From the NCBI GenBank assembly GCA_020725545.1, contig DYEV01000026.1:1-64000 (forward strand): DNA of 64,000 bases, written 5' to 3'. Shown piece by piece: positions 44,161 through 53,557 of the stretch. Made by a program: the position numbers and the translations under genes. Positions within the stretch are counted from its first letter, which is position 1. Each line of letters starts with the position of its first letter. The notes under the pieces were generated by a model. It was given only the letters and a program-made list of their open reading frames with translations. It was not told where the DNA came from and did no database searches. Origin of the DNA: Desulfobacca sp. Lineage in GTDB: Bacteria > Desulfobacterota > Desulfobaccia > Desulfobaccales > Desulfobaccaceae.

Positions 44161-45660
44161 TCACCGGGCCCGCAATATTTCCGCCAGTTTATAATGGTGG
44201 CCGATATCCCGGCGCAGCGCCAGGCGATTGCCCTTTTCATCCTCCCGGGGGATAACTCGGATTTTCCCCTGATCATAGGCGGTGAGCAGGCGCTGCCGCA
44301 GTATTTCGACCACCGTGCCTGGTTTCTGACCTTCTTTCAGGGTGACGTTGGCCACCAGATAGGCCACCCGGGAACCGTCGGATTTGAAGCCGCTGGCTGG
44401 GTCCCAGTCCATGGCCGAAGGAATGATGGTGATATTCTTTTTGGCGAAATAATCGAAGTCGATTTCCAGGGGCTCCCCTTTGGTCAAGGACCAGGGGTAG
44501 CCCTTCTGTTGTTTGGGACCGCCGGGACCGGTGACCAAGGCAATACACAACGAGATCTGGTCGGTGCGGACCTCGGGCTGGACCTCGTGCAGCCGGCCGG
44601 TCACCATGGCCTGGAGCAGAGCCCCCAGATTGCGCAGTCGTTTGGCCACCGGCTGGAATTCCGGCTCACCCGGCCGGATATTGATTTCACAGACCCGCAG
44701 GACCGTGGGCTGGAAATTATCGGTGCAGGACAAAAAACAGCCGGGGTAAAGGACACAGGGCCGCAGCAGACCCCGGGAGCGGAGCGCCTGGACCAAGGGG
44801 CGGGCAATAGTCCGAGCCGCCAAGGCCATGAGCTCCGGTGATTCCAGGGGATGAGGCGAAATGGCTCCCATGCCGCCGGTGATGGGGTTATTAACCCCCG
44901 GCGGGCCCTCAAAACGCTCCGGATAATCCATGGCAGTAGGCAGGATCTGGAAATTGCCGTCCCGGTCCACCAGGATGGTGAAGCTGATCTCCACTCCGGA
45001 CATACGGCCTTCCACCAAAAGCGGCCAGGGTCCTTTGCGGCCGAAAAACTGAGTATAATCCTCTTTATAATCCTGGATCAAGAGGTCATAGACCTCCCGG
45101 ATCTCCCAGCTATGCAAAATAATCCGGGCTCCTTTGCCGCCGGCGCTGTATGGATATTTTAAGACCACGCCGCCGTGGGCATGGAGGAAATCCAGGGAGG
45201 TGGCAAGGACCTGGGCATAGTCTCTGGCATTGACCGTGGTCCAGGGGGCCACCGGTATGCCGGCTGCAACGCAGAGTTCCTTGCCAGCGATCTTGTCCGC
45301 TTCCAGGAAGGCCCCTTCCTGATCCAGGCCGATGAGGCGGTCGCCAAAACCGGCGGCGGCCACCTGATCCACCAGACCATGGAACAAGAGGGCTTCGGGC
45401 ATGATCAACGCAATATCCAGAGTATCCTGTCGGAATGCCTGAATGAGGGCCTCGGCATAAGCTGACGTGGAATTGTCGGCGGTGGCGATGAAGTCTATGG
45501 GCCACCCCTGGCGTTGGGCAAACGTCGGCATGGCCGGCGTGCCCCGCACCACCACCCCTTCATACTCCCCGGCATAGAATTCACTGACCGCCCGACTGGT
45601 CTCCAGGGCGGCCAGGAAGGTGCGGCCATCTGTCCCCACAAAACCGATTCTGGTCGCCAT
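44161..45660 (-). CDS. Phosphoribosylamine-glycine ligase-like ATP-grasp protein
   Basis: 499 residues, about 70 more than usual PurD. ATP-grasp features: LGLDQEGAFLEADKIAGKELC-like lid region (about 105-130), KYPYSAGGKGARIIL (about 168) and NPITGGMGAISPHPLESPELM (about 256), which matches the PurD GMGxxSP signature. The N-terminal domain MATRIGFVGTDGRTFLAAL is unlike standard PurD. It follows an IMP cyclohydrolase gene and an unknown gene, so a purine role is likely; the exact amine or acceptor could differ from glycine. Confidence 0.75.
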   Translation of the reverse strand: MATRIGFVGTDGRTFLAALETSRAVSEFYAGEYEGVVVRGTPAMPTFAQRQGWPIDFIATADNSTSAYAEALIQAFRQDTLDIALIMPEALLFHGLVDQVAAAGFGDRLIGLDQEGAFLEADKIAGKELCVAAGIPVAPWTTVNARDYAQVLATSLDFLHAHGGVVLKYPYSAGGKGARIILHSWEIREVYDLLIQDYKEDYTQFFGRKGPWPLLVEGRMSGVEISFTILVDRDGNFQILPTAMDYPERFEGPPGVNNPITGGMGAISPHPLESPELMALAARTIARPLVQALRSRGLLRPCVLYPGCFLSCTDNFQPTVLRVCEINIRPGEPEFQPVAKRLRNLGALLQAMVTGRLHEVQPEVRTDQISLCIALVTGPGGPKQQKGYPWSLTKGEPLEIDFDYFAKKNITIIPSAMDWDPASGFKSDGSRVAYLVANVTLKEGQKPGTVVEILRQRLLTAYDQGKIRVIPREDEKGNRLALRRDIGHHYKLAEILRAR

Positions 45661-45663
45661 GAC

Positions 45664-46038
45664 TCACTGCTTGGTCACATCCGCCGGTTCTACATAGAAC
45701 TTCAGGGCTTCCGTGCGATTGGTTTTGTCGATGTAGCTGTTCCAGATATCCCGCAGATCCTCGATGGCCTGTTTGATATTCAGCTCCAGCCCCCGGCACT
45801 TGAGCTGTCCCAGACTGTAGTAGAGTTCGTTCAGCAGCCGGATCTGCGTAATGCCGATGACCTGCTGGAGATCTTCTTCATCCAGGGTGTCCAAATTGAC
45901 CTTTTCGATTTCCGCAAGCTCATGCAGGATCTCCGTGGCAATCCCAGTGAGGAGGTCCCGATAAAAATTGGGCTGCGACAGGTCCAAGATGCGGCCGCGG
46001 CTCAAGGTAATGGTTTTTGGCGGATCAATGGAGGCCAT
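45664..46038 (-). CDS. Protein of unknown function in the purine module
   Basis: 124 residues, acidic and helical, no signal peptide or membrane segment. Begins [21 protein letters not shown] and carries a Leu-rich helical centre (QIRLLNELYYSLGQLKCRGLELN). No family recognised. Its ATG overlaps the stop of the IMP cyclohydrolase (TAATG), and the PurD-like gene starts four bases after its stop, so it is translationally embedded in the module and may be a subunit of one of its neighbours. Confidence 0.65.
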   Translation of the reverse strand: MASIDPPKTITLSRGRILDLSQPNFYRDLLTGIATEILHELAEIEKVNLDTLDEEDLQQVIGITQIRLLNELYYSLGQLKCRGLELNIKQAIEDLRDIWNSYIDKTNRTEALKFYVEPADVTKQ

Positions 46039-46637
46039 TAGGGTATTGTCACCTTTTTCAGATAATGATAAATAGCGTCGTCGTATTTGTGGGTCAGATG
46101 AAAGACCTTGCGGGCCAATTGGAACCGGGTGGCCAGGGTTGTGGCCCCCTGGTTGGCCTGCATTTCCTGGATTATTAAGGGATAGTCGCCAGGGTCCACC
46201 ACCACTGTCACGTCCCGGAAGTTTTTGGCCGAAGACCGGAGCATGGCCGGACCGCCGATATCGATATTCTCTATGGCGTCTTCCAGGGTGCAGCCCGGCT
46301 TGGCAACAGCCGCCTCGAATTGATATAGATTCACGACTACCAGATCAATGGGCAGGATGCCGTGGGCCTGCATCTGGGCGACATGCTCCGGCAGGTCCCG
46401 CCGGCCGAGAATACCGCCGTGAATCTTAGGGTGCAGGGTCTTGACCCGGCCGTCCAGCATTTCTGGAAAGCCGGTGAAATCCGAGACCTCACGCACCGCC
46501 ACCCCGGCCTCCCGCAGGACCCGGGCAGTGCCGCCGGTGGAAAGGATTTCCACCTGAAAAGGGATCAGGGCCTGGGCAAACTCCACCAGACCGGATTTAT
46601 CAGTGACACTCATAATGGCTCGAGTGATGGGTGGCAT
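46038..46637 (-). CDS. Stand-alone IMP cyclohydrolase (PurH N-terminal domain only)
   Basis: 199 residues. It corresponds to the cyclohydrolase half of Pur[59 protein letters not shown] and [13 protein letters not shown]. It closes FAICAR to IMP. The AICAR transformylase half (C-terminal about 300 residues) is absent, and the frame ends cleanly with a coupled downstream gene, so this is a natural single-domain enzyme, not a truncation. A separate formyltransferase must be elsewhere. GAGGAGGAGCT precedes ATG. Confidence 0.88.
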   Translation of the reverse strand: MPPITRAIMSVTDKSGLVEFAQALIPFQVEILSTGGTARVLREAGVAVREVSDFTGFPEMLDGRVKTLHPKIHGGILGRRDLPEHVAQMQAHGILPIDLVVVNLYQFEAAVAKPGCTLEDAIENIDIGGPAMLRSSAKNFRDVTVVVDPGDYPLIIQEMQANQGATTLATRFQLARKVFHLTHKYDDAIYHYLKKVTIP

Positions 46638-46830
46638 AGCTCCTCCTCGGCAAGGTTAAGCTGCAGTGGCTGCCCCGAGTTGACGTGGCAACGTCCCACA
46701 TAATATCATTTATACCTACTATATACCAAGGGATTATGCAAGTCCTTAGGCGCGTCTTTGCCCTTTTAAAAACATCGTCCCGATGATATAGTAAACACAT
46801 CGCCCTCATGCTGATAAACTTTTCTTCCCT

Positions 46831-47679
46831 ATGGCTGGCAAATACTTACAGCGAGAATTTTGGCCCCGTTTCCGGCGTAACCGCCTGGCCCTCAGCGGTC
46901 TGGTCCTCGTGGCGGTGCTGTTTTTGGTGTCGCTCCTGGCCCCATGGCTGGCCCCCTATGACCCCAACTTTATCGATATCAATGCCATTCTCATGCCCCC
47001 GAGCAGCAGCCACCTCATGGGCACCGACTCTCTGGGCCGGGATGTCTTTTCCCGGATTATTTACGGCGCCCGCATCTCGTTAAAGGTGGGGTTTGTGGCC
47101 GTGGGCTTGGCCACCCTCATCGGCGTCGTCCTGGGAGCCGTGGCCGGGTATTATGGCGGCTGGGTGGACAACCTACTCATGCGTCTAGTGGACCTGATGC
47201 TCTGCTTCCCCACTTTTTTCCTCATCCTGGCGGTGATCGCCGTCCTGGAGCCCAGCATCTGGAATATCATGGTGATTATCGGCTTGACCAGCTGGATGGG
47301 AGTGGCGCGGCTGGTGCGGGCCGAGTTCCTGTCGCTCAAAGAACGGGAATTCATCCAGGCAGCCCGGGCTTTGGGCGCTAAAGACGGCCGGATCATCTTC
47401 CGGCACCTGCTCCCCAACGCCTTGGCCCCGGTGATGGTCTCGGCCACTTTGGGGGTGGCGGGGGCCATCCTCACGGAAAGCGCCCTGAGTTTTTTGGGCT
47501 TAGGCGTCCAACCCCCCACTCCCAGCTGGGGCAACATCCTCACGGCCGGCAAAGATAATATCGAGATCGCCTGGTGGCTCTCCGTCTTCCCTGGCCTGGC
47601 CATCCTCATTACGGTCCTGTCCTATAACCTCCTGGGTGAGGGCATCCGGGAGGCCATTGACCCCCGGTTGAAAGAATAG
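46831..47679 (+). CDS. Peptide/nickel-type ABC transporter permease (DppC/OppC family)
   Basis: 282 residues. The N-terminal OppC_N segment FWPRFRRNRLALSGLVLV precedes six membrane helices. HLMGTDSLGRDVFSRIIYGARISL (about 69) and the ABC-interaction loop EFIQAARALGAKDGRIIFRHLLPN (about 173) are diagnostic. It carries no solute-binding protein, second permease or ATPase neighbours in the window, so it is an orphan subunit and its substrate cannot be given. No ribosome binding site is evident before ATG. Divergent from the IMP cyclohydrolase gene. Confidence 0.85.
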   Translation: MAGKYLQREFWPRFRRNRLALSGLVLVAVLFLVSLLAPWLAPYDPNFIDINAILMPPSSSHLMGTDSLGRDVFSRIIYGARISLKVGFVAVGLATLIGVVLGAVAGYYGGWVDNLLMRLVDLMLCFPTFFLILAVIAVLEPSIWNIMVIIGLTSWMGVARLVRAEFLSLKEREFIQAARALGAKDGRIIFRHLLPNALAPVMVSATLGVAGAILTESALSFLGLGVQPPTPSWGNILTAGKDNIEIAWWLSVFPGLAILITVLSYNLLGEGIREAIDPRLKE

Positions 47680-47877
47680 TCACGAATTTGTCCGATCCAT
47701 AATGGCCAGCTCAATCCAAGCCAGGCTCACTGATGGACACCATCCCGGTAGTTGGCTGGAAGAAAGAGGCGGTCAGTGATTTATGAGGCGGCGAGGATTA
47801 TTGCTTCCCTGGCAACTCCAAGACGGAAGCGGGGGCGTGGGCGCAACAGGTCCACGGGTGTGGTAACTAAAGCAATT

Positions 47878-48168
47878 TCACCAGGGGGCGGGACCTATGG
47901 CCACGGCGGCGGCCAGCATGCCTCCCAGCCGCAGGGTAAGGTCGGGTTTTAGGCGGAGTTCGGTCAGGGCGATTTTTTCTTCCAGATCGTGCTGCCGCCG
48001 CGCCAAGTCCTCTTTGGTGGCCAAGCGGCTTTCAACCACATCCCCCCCCGCAAAGGCCAGGGTTTCCGCCTGCTTCTCGGTGAAATCAGCCTCCCGCCGG
48101 CGCTTGGCGAATTCCAGGGTGTCAAAGCTCGCGGCCTCAACATCCCTACTTATTTCAAATAGTTGCAT
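47878..48168 (-). CDS. DUF1640 (CCDC90-like) coiled-coil protein
   Basis: 96 residues. ASFDTLEFAKRRREADFTEKQAETLA at the N-terminus, then a helical coiled region ESRLATKEDLARRQHDLEEKIALTELRL and a C-terminal hydrophobic helix LRLGGMLAAAVAIG. This is the pattern of DUF1640 proteins, which form coiled coils with a C-terminal membrane helix. The hydrophobic end is short and finishes PAPW, so the gene may be slightly truncated. About 200 bases on its right and left have no other convincing gene. Confidence 0.55.
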   Translation of the reverse strand: MQLFEISRDVEAASFDTLEFAKRRREADFTEKQAETLAFAGGDVVESRLATKEDLARRQHDLEEKIALTELRLKPDLTLRLGGMLAAAVAIGPAPW

Positions 48169-48253
48169 TCTGTCATTGGCATTACGCCGAGGCCGGAGTT
48201 CTTTGCTGGAAAATACCGGCGTGGCCCCTTAGGAGGGGAATCTTCGCCGGCGG

Positions 48254-50008
48254 TTAGCTCGTTTGGCTATCGGGCTGGCAGACGCCGCAGCGCCGGCAGC
48301 CGTTGGGTGGGCAGGGCGGGGTCTGTTGGCCGGCCAGGGCTTTTTGGTATTCTTCCCAGAGGTAGGCCTTGCTGATGCCGTGATTGATGAAGTCCCAAGG
48401 GAAGAGTTCCTCCCGGGCACGCGGCCGCAGGACGAAAAAGTCCGGATTCAAGGGGCTCTGGCGGCAGGCCTGAGCCCAGTCGCCGTCGGCCTGATGGGCT
48501 TGGCGCAGGAGGTCGGCGACCCGGCGGTCCCCTCGAGAAAGCAGGGCCTGATAGTAGGCCCATTTGGGCAGATCAGCATGAACCCGGAGGCGGGACTCCC
48601 CCTGCAGGGCCCGTTTCACCCGCTTAATCCGCTCCTTGAGCTCGGCCACCCCGGCAAACGGCGCCCATTGGAAAGGGGTAAAGGGTTTGGGGACAAAGGA
48701 ATTGAGGCTCAGGGTGATACCGGCCAGACGGCTGCTGCCGGCCGCCGCTTTGGTGGCGCAGTGCTGCAGGTGTTTGGTTAATTTGGCGATCTCGTCCACG
48801 TCGTGGCGGGTTTCGGTGGGCAGGCCCAGCAGGAAGTAAAGGCGCAGCTGGCTGAGGCCGGCGTCCTGGAGGGCCAGAACCGCCTGTTCCAGGTCTGCCG
48901 CCATCAGATTTTTATTGATTACCCGGCGGAGGCGATCGCTGCCGGCCTCGGGGGCCAGGGCCACGCTTTTGACGCCACCCTGTTTCAAGAGGGCAAAGAG
49001 TTCGGCATCGGCGCAGTCGGCCCGCAGGGAACTCAGGCCTACTTGGGCGCCGCTCGCGGTCAGGCGGCCCACGATCTCTTTGAGCTCGGGGTGATCGGTG
49101 ACCGCGGTGCCCACCAAGCCGATTTTGGCACCGCTGGCCAGACCTTCCTGCCAGGCGGTTTCCAGACCAGCCAGGGAGCGGTGGCGCAGGGGCCGGTAGA
49201 CAAAACCGGCAGCGCAGAAACGGCAGCCGCGGCCGCAGCCCCGATTAATCTCCACCAGAAACATGCGGCTGAATTCGGCGCCGGGGGCCAGCAGGCGGCT
49301 CTGCACCGGATAGGCCTCCAGATTGCCAGGATGGGGTGCCGTTACCACCGCCGGGAAGCCAGGCGCGGGGGTAAAGGCCCGCAGGGTACCATCCGGATGA
49401 TAGTCGGGCTGATACGCAGCGGGAATATAGACGCCGGGGAGGCGTTGGGCCAGGCTGCGGAAAGAAGCGGCCCGGTCCCGATGGCGGGCCTCAAGGAAAT
49501 AGGCAAAGAATTCCTGCCCGCCACTCTCGGCTTCCCCCAGAAAGAAGGCGTCGATAAAGGGCGCCAGGGGTTCGGGGTTCAACATCGCGGCCACGCCGCC
49601 GGCCACCACCACCGGGAAGCGCTCATCCCGTTGGGCGGCCAGCAGCGGCAGGCGGGCTAAGTCAAGGATTTTCAGGACGTTGAGGTAATCGGGCTCAAAG
49701 GACAGGGAAAAGGCAACAACGGCAAAATCCGTCAACGGTCGCTGGGATTCCAGGGACAACAGCGGCGTCTGACTACGCTGGTATTCTTCCAGTTCATCCT
49801 GGCTGGGCAGGAAGACCCGTTCGCAGGTGAGATCGGGGTGTTCGTTAATGAGGTGGTAAACGGTCTGGAAGCCCAGGTTGCTCATCCCCACGGCATATTC
49901 GTGAGGATAGACCAGGGCCACCGGCAGGCGGTGGCCCCATTCCCGGACGATGGCGCCCCGTTCCCGGGCCAGCAGGCCGCTCAGGTGTGCTTTAATCTTT
50001 TTGGACAT
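48254..50008 (-). CDS. TIGR03960 family radical SAM protein (YgiQ-like)
   Basis: 584 residues. A B12-binding-like N-terminal half (LPVALVYPHEYAVGMSNLGFQTVY near the start; DFAVVAFSLSFEPDYLNVLKILDLA) is followed by the radical SAM site FLVEINRGCGRGCRFCAAGFVYRP (CxxxCxxC at about 258-265) and PLRHRSLAGLETAW. It ends in a Cys-rich CRRCGVC tail. Members are typically followed by a DUF2344 protein; that partner is not adjacent here. Its substrate is unknown. Upstream of ftsZ, same strand. Confidence 0.85.
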   Translation of the reverse strand: MSKKIKAHLSGLLARERGAIVREWGHRLPVALVYPHEYAVGMSNLGFQTVYHLINEHPDLTCERVFLPSQDELEEYQRSQTPLLSLESQRPLTDFAVVAFSLSFEPDYLNVLKILDLARLPLLAAQRDERFPVVVAGGVAAMLNPEPLAPFIDAFFLGEAESGGQEFFAYFLEARHRDRAASFRSLAQRLPGVYIPAAYQPDYHPDGTLRAFTPAPGFPAVVTAPHPGNLEAYPVQSRLLAPGAEFSRMFLVEINRGCGRGCRFCAAGFVYRPLRHRSLAGLETAWQEGLASGAKIGLVGTAVTDHPELKEIVGRLTASGAQVGLSSLRADCADAELFALLKQGGVKSVALAPEAGSDRLRRVINKNLMAADLEQAVLALQDAGLSQLRLYFLLGLPTETRHDVDEIAKLTKHLQHCATKAAAGSSRLAGITLSLNSFVPKPFTPFQWAPFAGVAELKERIKRVKRALQGESRLRVHADLPKWAYYQALLSRGDRRVADLLRQAHQADGDWAQACRQSPLNPDFFVLRPRAREELFPWDFINHGISKAYLWEEYQKALAGQQTPPCPPNGCRRCGVCQPDSQTS

Positions 50009-50066
50009 ACTCAGGGAGCACGACCTTTATGGGCCGGGAGACCGGCGTGCCGCCATGCTGGCCGGT

Positions 50067-51284
50067 TCAGTCTGCCTGCCGGAGGAAGGTGGGCGTGTCG
50101 AGTTCGTCCTCCTCATAATGCAAATCCGGATGGACAATGCTTTTCTTGCTATGGAGCAGCTCTAGCCGTGATTTTTTCCTGGACTCAGCCGTGGCCGTCA
50201 GGGCTTGATGGCCGAGCCGTGACACCGGTTGGACCTGTTCAGTGCTTTTGCGGATGATGGTGGGCACTTCCAGTTCCTCCGTCACCGCGGACATGGCTTT
50301 GGGGTGACGGATTTCTTCGATATCAGGCTTTTTGCCGATACCGGTGCCGATGACGGTGACCCGCACTTCCTCGCCCAGGTCCTCATCCACGACCCAACCG
50401 AAAATGATGTTGGCGTCTTCGTGGGCCTCTTCCTGGATGATGGCGGCAGCTTCTTTCATCTCATCAAGGGTGAATTCCGTGCCGCTGGTGATGTTGATGA
50501 GGATACCCCGGGCCCCGCGGATGGAGAGATCTTCCAGCAGCGGGCTGGAGATGGCTTTCTTGGCCGCTTCGATGGCCCGGTTGTTGCCGCTGGAAATGCC
50601 GGTGCCCATAATGGCCATGCCCATCTCGCTCATAATGGTGCGGACATCGGCGAAATCCACATTGATGTGGCCGGTGACCATGATCAGGTCGGAGATGCCC
50701 TTGACGGCATAAACCAGAACTTCGTTGGCCATGCGAAATACTTCCATGGCCGGGGTATTCTTCGGGGCGACGCTCAGGAGACGGTCGTTGGGGATCGTGA
50801 TCAGGGTGTCCACGACTTTTTTGGTGGCCTCGATGCCGGCTTCGGCCTGACGCAGACGTTTGCGACCCTCAAAGAAAAATGGTTTGGTGACCACGGCGAC
50901 GGTCAGGGCCCCCAAGTCTTTGCAGATCTCGGCCACCACCGGGACGGCGCCGGTGCCGGTGCCGCCGCCCATGCCGGCCGTGATGAAGACCATGTCAGAG
51001 CCTTTTAAGGCTTCCCGGATAACATCGGCATCTTCCAGGGCGGCATTGCGGCCTACCTCGGGATCGCCGCCGGCCCCCAAACCTTTGGTGAGGGCCAAAC
51101 CGATGTTGATTTTGACGGGAGCCTGATTGCGCACCAATGCCTGGGCATCGGTGTTGGCGCTGAGGAAATCCACCCCGACCAACTCGGCCTTGATCATGTC
51201 ATTGATGGCGTTGCCGCCGCCGCCGCCGACGCCGATGACCTTGATCTTGGCAGACGATTCTTGTTCCACCATTTCTATTCTCAT
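50067..51284 (-). CDS. ftsZ: Cell division protein FtsZ
   Basis: 405 residues from ATG at 51284, where GGAGGGG precedes. GTP-dependent tubulin-like protein forming the Z-ring. Motifs: [15 protein letters not shown] (about 20), the signature [16 protein letters not shown] (about 104) and T7-loop-side [13 protein letters not shown]; the C-terminal core ends with the partner-binding peptide [10 protein letters not shown]. Last gene of the division cluster in the leftward direction, about 100 bases after ftsA. Confidence 0.97.
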   Translation of the reverse strand: MRIEMVEQESSAKIKVIGVGGGGGNAINDMIKAELVGVDFLSANTDAQALVRNQAPVKINIGLALTKGLGAGGDPEVGRNAALEDADVIREALKGSDMVFITAGMGGGTGTGAVPVVAEICKDLGALTVAVVTKPFFFEGRKRLRQAEAGIEATKKVVDTLITIPNDRLLSVAPKNTPAMEVFRMANEVLVYAVKGISDLIMVTGHINVDFADVRTIMSEMGMAIMGTGISSGNNRAIEAAKKAISSPLLEDLSIRGARGILINITSGTEFTLDEMKEAAAIIQEEAHEDANIIFGWVVDEDLGEEVRVTVIGTGIGKKPDIEEIRHPKAMSAVTEELEVPTIIRKSTEQVQPVSRLGHQALTATAESRKKSRLELLHSKKSIVHPDLHYEEDELDTPTFLRQAD

Positions 51285-51391
51285 GCCTCTTACCCCTCCC
51301 TGAGTTTCAAAATCTGCCCCGATAATCACAAGGTATCAATAATTTAATTTATTCATAATATCCGCCGCATCCCGGACTTTGTGCCGCCTTC

Positions 51392-52621
51392 TTAGACCAC
51401 TTCCTTGAACCATTTTTTCATGCGGGCCAGGATGCGATTGAAGATATTCTGATCCCGGATGCGGAAGGAATCCCGGGTCTGGCCGGTCCGGGAGCGGGCG
51501 CCATACAGGGCCAGACCCACGGCCGTGGCATAGGCCGGATTGTTGATGACGTCGGTGAGTCCCCCCACGCCCACAGGGAAACCCCGGCGGGTGGGCACGC
51601 CCAGGATTTCTTCACAGAGTTCCGGCAGGCCGATGAGCATGGAGCCCCCGCCGGTGACGATAATGCCGGAAATCATCGGCAATTCAAAACCAGCCCGGAT
51701 GATTTCTTTGTGGATCAGGGTCAGGATCTCTTCCACCCGCAGGTGGATGATTTCCGCCAGAATGCCTTTGGATAGCGTCCGAGCTTTGCGGCCGCCCAAA
51801 CCGGGGATTTCAATCTGTTCATTCCGGTCTTCCAGGGCATTTAAGGTGCAGCCATAGAGCTGTTTTAGCTTTTCCGCTTCCGGGATGGCGGTTTGCAAGC
51901 CCACGGCGATGTCGTTGGTCAGGTTGTTGCCGCCCAGGGCCAGGACCCAACTGTGTTTGATGGAATTATCGCTGAAAATGGCCAAATCGGTAGTGCCGCC
52001 TCCCAGATCGATGAGGGCCACCATGACTTCTTTCTCTTCTTCGGCCAGGACCGCCTCCCCGGAGGCCAGGCTTTGCAAGACGATATCCGCGACATCCAAG
52101 CCGGCCTTGTTGCAGCACTTGATGATGTTGTTGACCGCGGCTACGGCGCCGGTGACGATATGGACGGCGGCCTCTAAACGGACGCCATGGATGCCGATGG
52201 GGTCCTTGATGCCGTCTTGGCCGTCTACCTTAAATTCTTGGGGCAGGATATGGATAACCTCACGGTCCAGGGGGATGGCCACGGCCTTGGCCGCATCGAT
52301 CACCCGATTGATGTCGGCCTGCGTCACCTCCCGACTCTTGATGGCGATGATCCCCTGGCTGTTGAAGCCCTTGATATGACCGCCGGCAATCCCCGTATAG
52401 ACCGAGCGGATTTCGCAGCCGGCCATAAGCTCGGCTTCTTCAATGGCCCGTCGGATGGATTTGACCGTGTTGTCAATATTGACCACGACGCCTTTGCGCA
52501 GCCCCTGGGAGGGATGCGTGCCGATACCGATAATTTCCAGGAAATTATTGCGCAACTCGCCGATCACCGCACATATCTTGGTTGTCCCAATATCCAAACC
52601 TACAATGAGATCCTGCCCCAC
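51392..52621 (-). CDS. ftsA: Cell division protein FtsA
   Basis: 409 residues. Actin-fold ATPase that tethers FtsZ to the membrane. Motifs: VGLDIGTTKICAVIGE at the start, LIDLGGGTTDLAIF (about 204) and GIIVTGGGSMLIGLPELCEE near residue 324; a C-terminal amphipathic helix ARMKKWFKEVV for membrane binding is present. GTG start with GAGGGGA overlapping the upstream ftsQ stop region, indicating coupling. Confidence 0.96.
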   Translation of the reverse strand: MGQDLIVGLDIGTTKICAVIGELRNNFLEIIGIGTHPSQGLRKGVVVNIDNTVKSIRRAIEEAELMAGCEIRSVYTGIAGGHIKGFNSQGIIAIKSREVTQADINRVIDAAKAVAIPLDREVIHILPQEFKVDGQDGIKDPIGIHGVRLEAAVHIVTGAVAAVNNIIKCCNKAGLDVADIVLQSLASGEAVLAEEEKEVMVALIDLGGGTTDLAIFSDNSIKHSWVLALGGNNLTNDIAVGLQTAIPEAEKLKQLYGCTLNALEDRNEQIEIPGLGGRKARTLSKGILAEIIHLRVEEILTLIHKEIIRAGFELPMISGIIVTGGGSMLIGLPELCEEILGVPTRRGFPVGVGGLTDVINNPAYATAVGLALYGARSRTGQTRDSFRIRDQNIFNRILARMKKWFKEVV

Positions 52622-52631
52622 AATCTTCCCC

Positions 52632-53555
52632 TCAAGGTTGCAAATGTTCGTTCTGTTTTAATCTGACCAGGACCCGTTGCGGGTAATTCAGATCAATTCT
52701 GTCGATCTTGGCCAGCTCACCGTGTTGTTTTATGTGCGGCAAGACCTTCTGGAGGTTTGCCAATTTTTGTTTATAGTCACGGAAACCCAAACTTAAGCCG
52801 ATATTCAAATCGGTGGGATAGATAGTAAAGCCCCGTTCGGCATCCACATGTATTTCGGCCACGGTCTGCCAAGACAGGAAAGTATCTTTTTCCTGCAACA
52901 GTTCCATAAAGTCAAAAACCTTGGCCAACAATGGGGTCTTGTTGCCCCCAACCCGCTGGAAATGCTCAAGTTCCAGGCCCGTAATCACCGGAAACTCGTG
53001 GGGATCATGGGGTTCCATAGCTTTAAAGATGATCCCCCGGCTGTTCATGAGATAGAGTTTCTTATCAATTTTCACCAAGGCCACCGGTTGATGTTCCCGG
53101 ACGATCAGACGGACCCGATCCGGCCAGACGCGGCTCAGTTCCGCGGCTTCGATCCAAGGCTGTTGCAGCAGGGCCTGCTCTACTTTTAAAGGCTGCACCG
53201 CCAAAAGGCTGGTCCCGGGCCTGATCTGCATCTCCCGGAGAATCGCCTCGGGTTGAGAACGATTCTGACCCACAATGATAATACTGTCAGCATCCTTGAT
53301 ACAAAAGTAAGGCATGCTGAGGAGATATTGATAGCCGGCCACCAACATCAGACTGAAGCCGGCCAATACCACCATCGCGCCGACCAGACAGCTGGTGGTC
53401 AAAATCAGGGCTTTGATCTTGGGCCAGAGACTTGGTCGGTTCCGAGCGTTCTGGCGGAAGTAGAGCTTGGGGATCTTTCGTTTGTTGGACGTGCGGCGGA
53501 ATTTCTTAATCTTTTGCGGCTTCCGGCTGGTGGCGTAACTGCGGGCATAAGTCAT
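52632..53555 (-). CDS. ftsQ: Cell division protein FtsQ/DivIB
   Basis: 307 residues. Basic cytoplasmic N-terminus (about 1-45), one transmembrane helix (about 50-78, TSCLVGAMVVLAGFSLMLVAG), then a periplasmic POTRA domain with IIIVGQNRSQPEAILREMQ and AAELSRVWPDRVRLIVREHQPVALV, and the FtsQ beta domain to the end. It links cytoplasmic and periplasmic division proteins. Two bases after murC and directly before ftsA. Confidence 0.92.
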   Translation of the reverse strand: MTYARSYATSRKPQKIKKFRRTSNKRKIPKLYFRQNARNRPSLWPKIKALILTTSCLVGAMVVLAGFSLMLVAGYQYLLSMPYFCIKDADSIIIVGQNRSQPEAILREMQIRPGTSLLAVQPLKVEQALLQQPWIEAAELSRVWPDRVRLIVREHQPVALVKIDKKLYLMNSRGIIFKAMEPHDPHEFPVITGLELEHFQRVGGNKTPLLAKVFDFMELLQEKDTFLSWQTVAEIHVDAERGFTIYPTDLNIGLSLGFRDYKQKLANLQKVLPHIKQHGELAKIDRIDLNYPQRVLVRLKQNEHLQP

Positions 53556-53557
53556 GG

